64,000 nucleotides of DNA from Burkholderiales bacterium C2. GTDB lineage: Bacteria > Pseudomonadota > Gammaproteobacteria > Burkholderiales > Burkholderiaceae_C. The DNA lies in the NCBI GenBank assembly GCA_005503085.1, contig SCOI01000016.1:62001-126000 (forward strand), written 5' to 3'. Below are positions 62,996-64,000 of the stretch, in pieces (within the stretch, counting starts at the first letter, position 1; each line of letters starts with the position of its first letter). The notes beneath the pieces are model-generated. The model searched no databases. It was not told the origin of the DNA and saw only the letters and a list, made by a program, of their open reading frames with translations. The position numbers and the translations under genes were made by a program.

Positions 62996-64000
62996 CTAGC
63001 GGGCTGCAATCCGAAGAACGATGGAAAAGCAGGTTCCTTGACCGGGCTTGGACTCGACGAGCAAGCTGCCCTGCATGGCTTCGACCAGGCCTTTCGTGAT
63101 GACCAGGCCCAGGCCGGTGCCGGGCAGCGTCGAGTTCTCTAGCCCCAGCCGGTTGAAAGGCTCGAACAGTTGGGACAATTGGGCCGTCGTCATGCCAATG
63201 CCCTGATCGCGCACAGCAATGCTGACTTCGGCGCCCAACCGCGAGAGTTCAGCCTGGATGCTGCCGCCCTTGAGGTTGTACTTGATGGCGTTGGTCAGCA
63301 GGTTGGTGATGCATTGAACCAGCCGCCGCGTATCGGCCAGCACGGGCACGACGCTGCCGCTCTTGGTCATCATCAGTTCAACGCTGGCACGTTCAGCTGC
63401 GGGCCGAACGGATTCGATGGCCTGCAGCAGGCAGGCTTCAGCATCCACCGGGCCAAGGTCGACGGACAGCTTGCCCGCTTCGTGCCGCGACCAGTCCATC
63501 AAGTCGGCCATCAGATGCTGGGCCATTTGCGCCCCCTCGACGATGCGGCCCAGCCGGGCGAGCTGGGCCGGTGGCAAGGGGTGAAGATTGTCGCAGCTCA
63601 TCACCTGAGAGAACCCGAGCACGGCGTTGAGCGGCGCTCCCATCTCGTGGTTGACGAAGGCGAGCAAGCGGGACTTGGCTTGTGCGGCAGCCTCGGCCAC
63701 CGCGCGGGCGCGCTGCTCGGCCTCCAGTTGCTCACGTTCCGAAATGTCGCGGATCACCAGCGTCAACAGCAGCCGGTCTTCCGAACGTGACGCCCTGATC
63801 TCCAGGGGCCTCCCCCGATCGCTAACGCCCGGTACCGTGAGCCGGACGGGCATGGCCAGCGCCAGATCCAAAAGCGGCGCAAAGTTCGGCAGCAGTTGAT
63901 TCAGCGCCATGCCCACGAGCGAATCGCCAGGCTTTCCCAGCAGCAGCGCTGCCGCCGCATTCGCCAGCAGCACATGCTCGCTGGCGTCGCAGCTGACTAC
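62996..64000 (-). CDS. PAS-containing sensor histidine kinase (5' end outside the window)
   Basis: The frame continues to the right edge, so the N-terminus is missing. The 334 visible residues start inside a PAS domain (SEHVLLANAAAALLLGK), followed by HisKA with phospho-His in FVNHEMGAPLNAVLGFSQ (Gly-Ala in place of the usual Arg-Thr after the HE pair) and the ATPase domain (NLLTNAIKYN, RDQGIGM, PGTGLGLVITKGLVEAMQG). No receiver domain follows. It precedes the binding-protein gene by 223 bases on the same strand and may form one sensory unit with it and the hybrid kinase. Confidence 0.88.
   Translation of the reverse strand, partial: VVSCDASEHVLLANAAAALLLGKPGDSLVGMALNQLLPNFAPLLDLALAMPVRLTVPGVSDRGRPLEIRASRSEDRLLLTLVIRDISEREQLEAEQRARAVAEAAAQAKSRLLAFVNHEMGAPLNAVLGFSQVMSCDNLHPLPPAQLARLGRIVEGAQMAQHLMADLMDWSRHEAGKLSVDLGPVDAEACLLQAIESVRPAAERASVELMMTKSGSVVPVLADTRRLVQCITNLLTNAIKYNLKGGSIQAELSRLGAEVSIAVRDQGIGMTTAQLSQLFEPFNRLGLENSTLPGTGLGLVITKGLVEAMQGSLLVESKPGQGTCFSIVLRIAAR

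Overview
The window is a 64 kb piece of a high-GC chromosome of a betaproteobacterium. The best guess is Burkholderiales of the Roseateles/Pelomonas/Leptothrix type. This rests on gene content: a PEP-CTERM sorted protein, a proC-ubiC pair, putA facing a divergent Lrp regulator, GspA/GspB, large PAS/GGDEF/EAL proteins and hybrid kinases. No rRNA, tRNA, CRISPR array or intact transposase was seen. Genes are densely packed, and several convergent pairs overlap tail to tail (290-293, 3128-3143, 10507-10525, 53908-53911).

1-10.5 kb holds housekeeping and regulatory genes: the end of a Fur/Zur regulator, an orphan solute-binding protein, a serine hydrolase, a lipoprotein plus GFA protein, a CHASE3-PAS-PAS-GGDEF cyclase, a histidine phosphatase, ubiC, proC, an AraC regulator, an SDR and a PEP-CTERM protein. 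An intrinsic terminator lies in the leader side of proC.

10.5-28 kb is the most distinctive region, an export-oriented block almost entirely on the minus strand. In transcription order it holds gspA-gspB, a YD-repeat/IPT protein with three long internal repeats, a glycine-rich secreted protein, a 2268-residue RHS protein, a 53-residue two-helix membrane protein whose ATG overlaps the RHS stop, a secreted S8 protease, and a secreted PAP2/haloperoxidase-like enzyme coupled to it. The RHS tip and the small gene are visibly more AT-rich than their surroundings, as expected of a polymorphic toxin tip with its immunity gene.

28-38.6 kb carries a three-gene operon (exported protein, four-helix membrane protein, exported HExxHxxGxxH metalloprotease), a GIY-YIG-like protein, an Lrp regulator, a cytochrome c overlapping a superfamily-1 helicase, ridA facing a LysR gene, a second LysR, an SDR lacking the catalytic Tyr, and a 4-OT tautomerase. 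At 38.6-39.95 kb lies an AT-richer patch with two small genes separated by an integron attC-like element.

40-57 kb contains putA with its Lrp regulator, a 142-bp palindromic repeat, a PAP2 phosphatase, a GGDEF-EAL protein, fadH, a DUF4397 lipoprotein with a clear terminator, an EamA exporter, an orphan solute-binding protein, an XRE/MmyB regulator with a perfect 17-bp palindrome upstream, a GST-DoxX pair facing a LysR gene, a CbiM-like membrane protein and a TfoX-domain protein. After a gene-free stretch, 57.7-64 kb is a sensory cluster: a giant hybrid kinase, an NMT1-like binding protein without transporter genes, and a second kinase running off the window.
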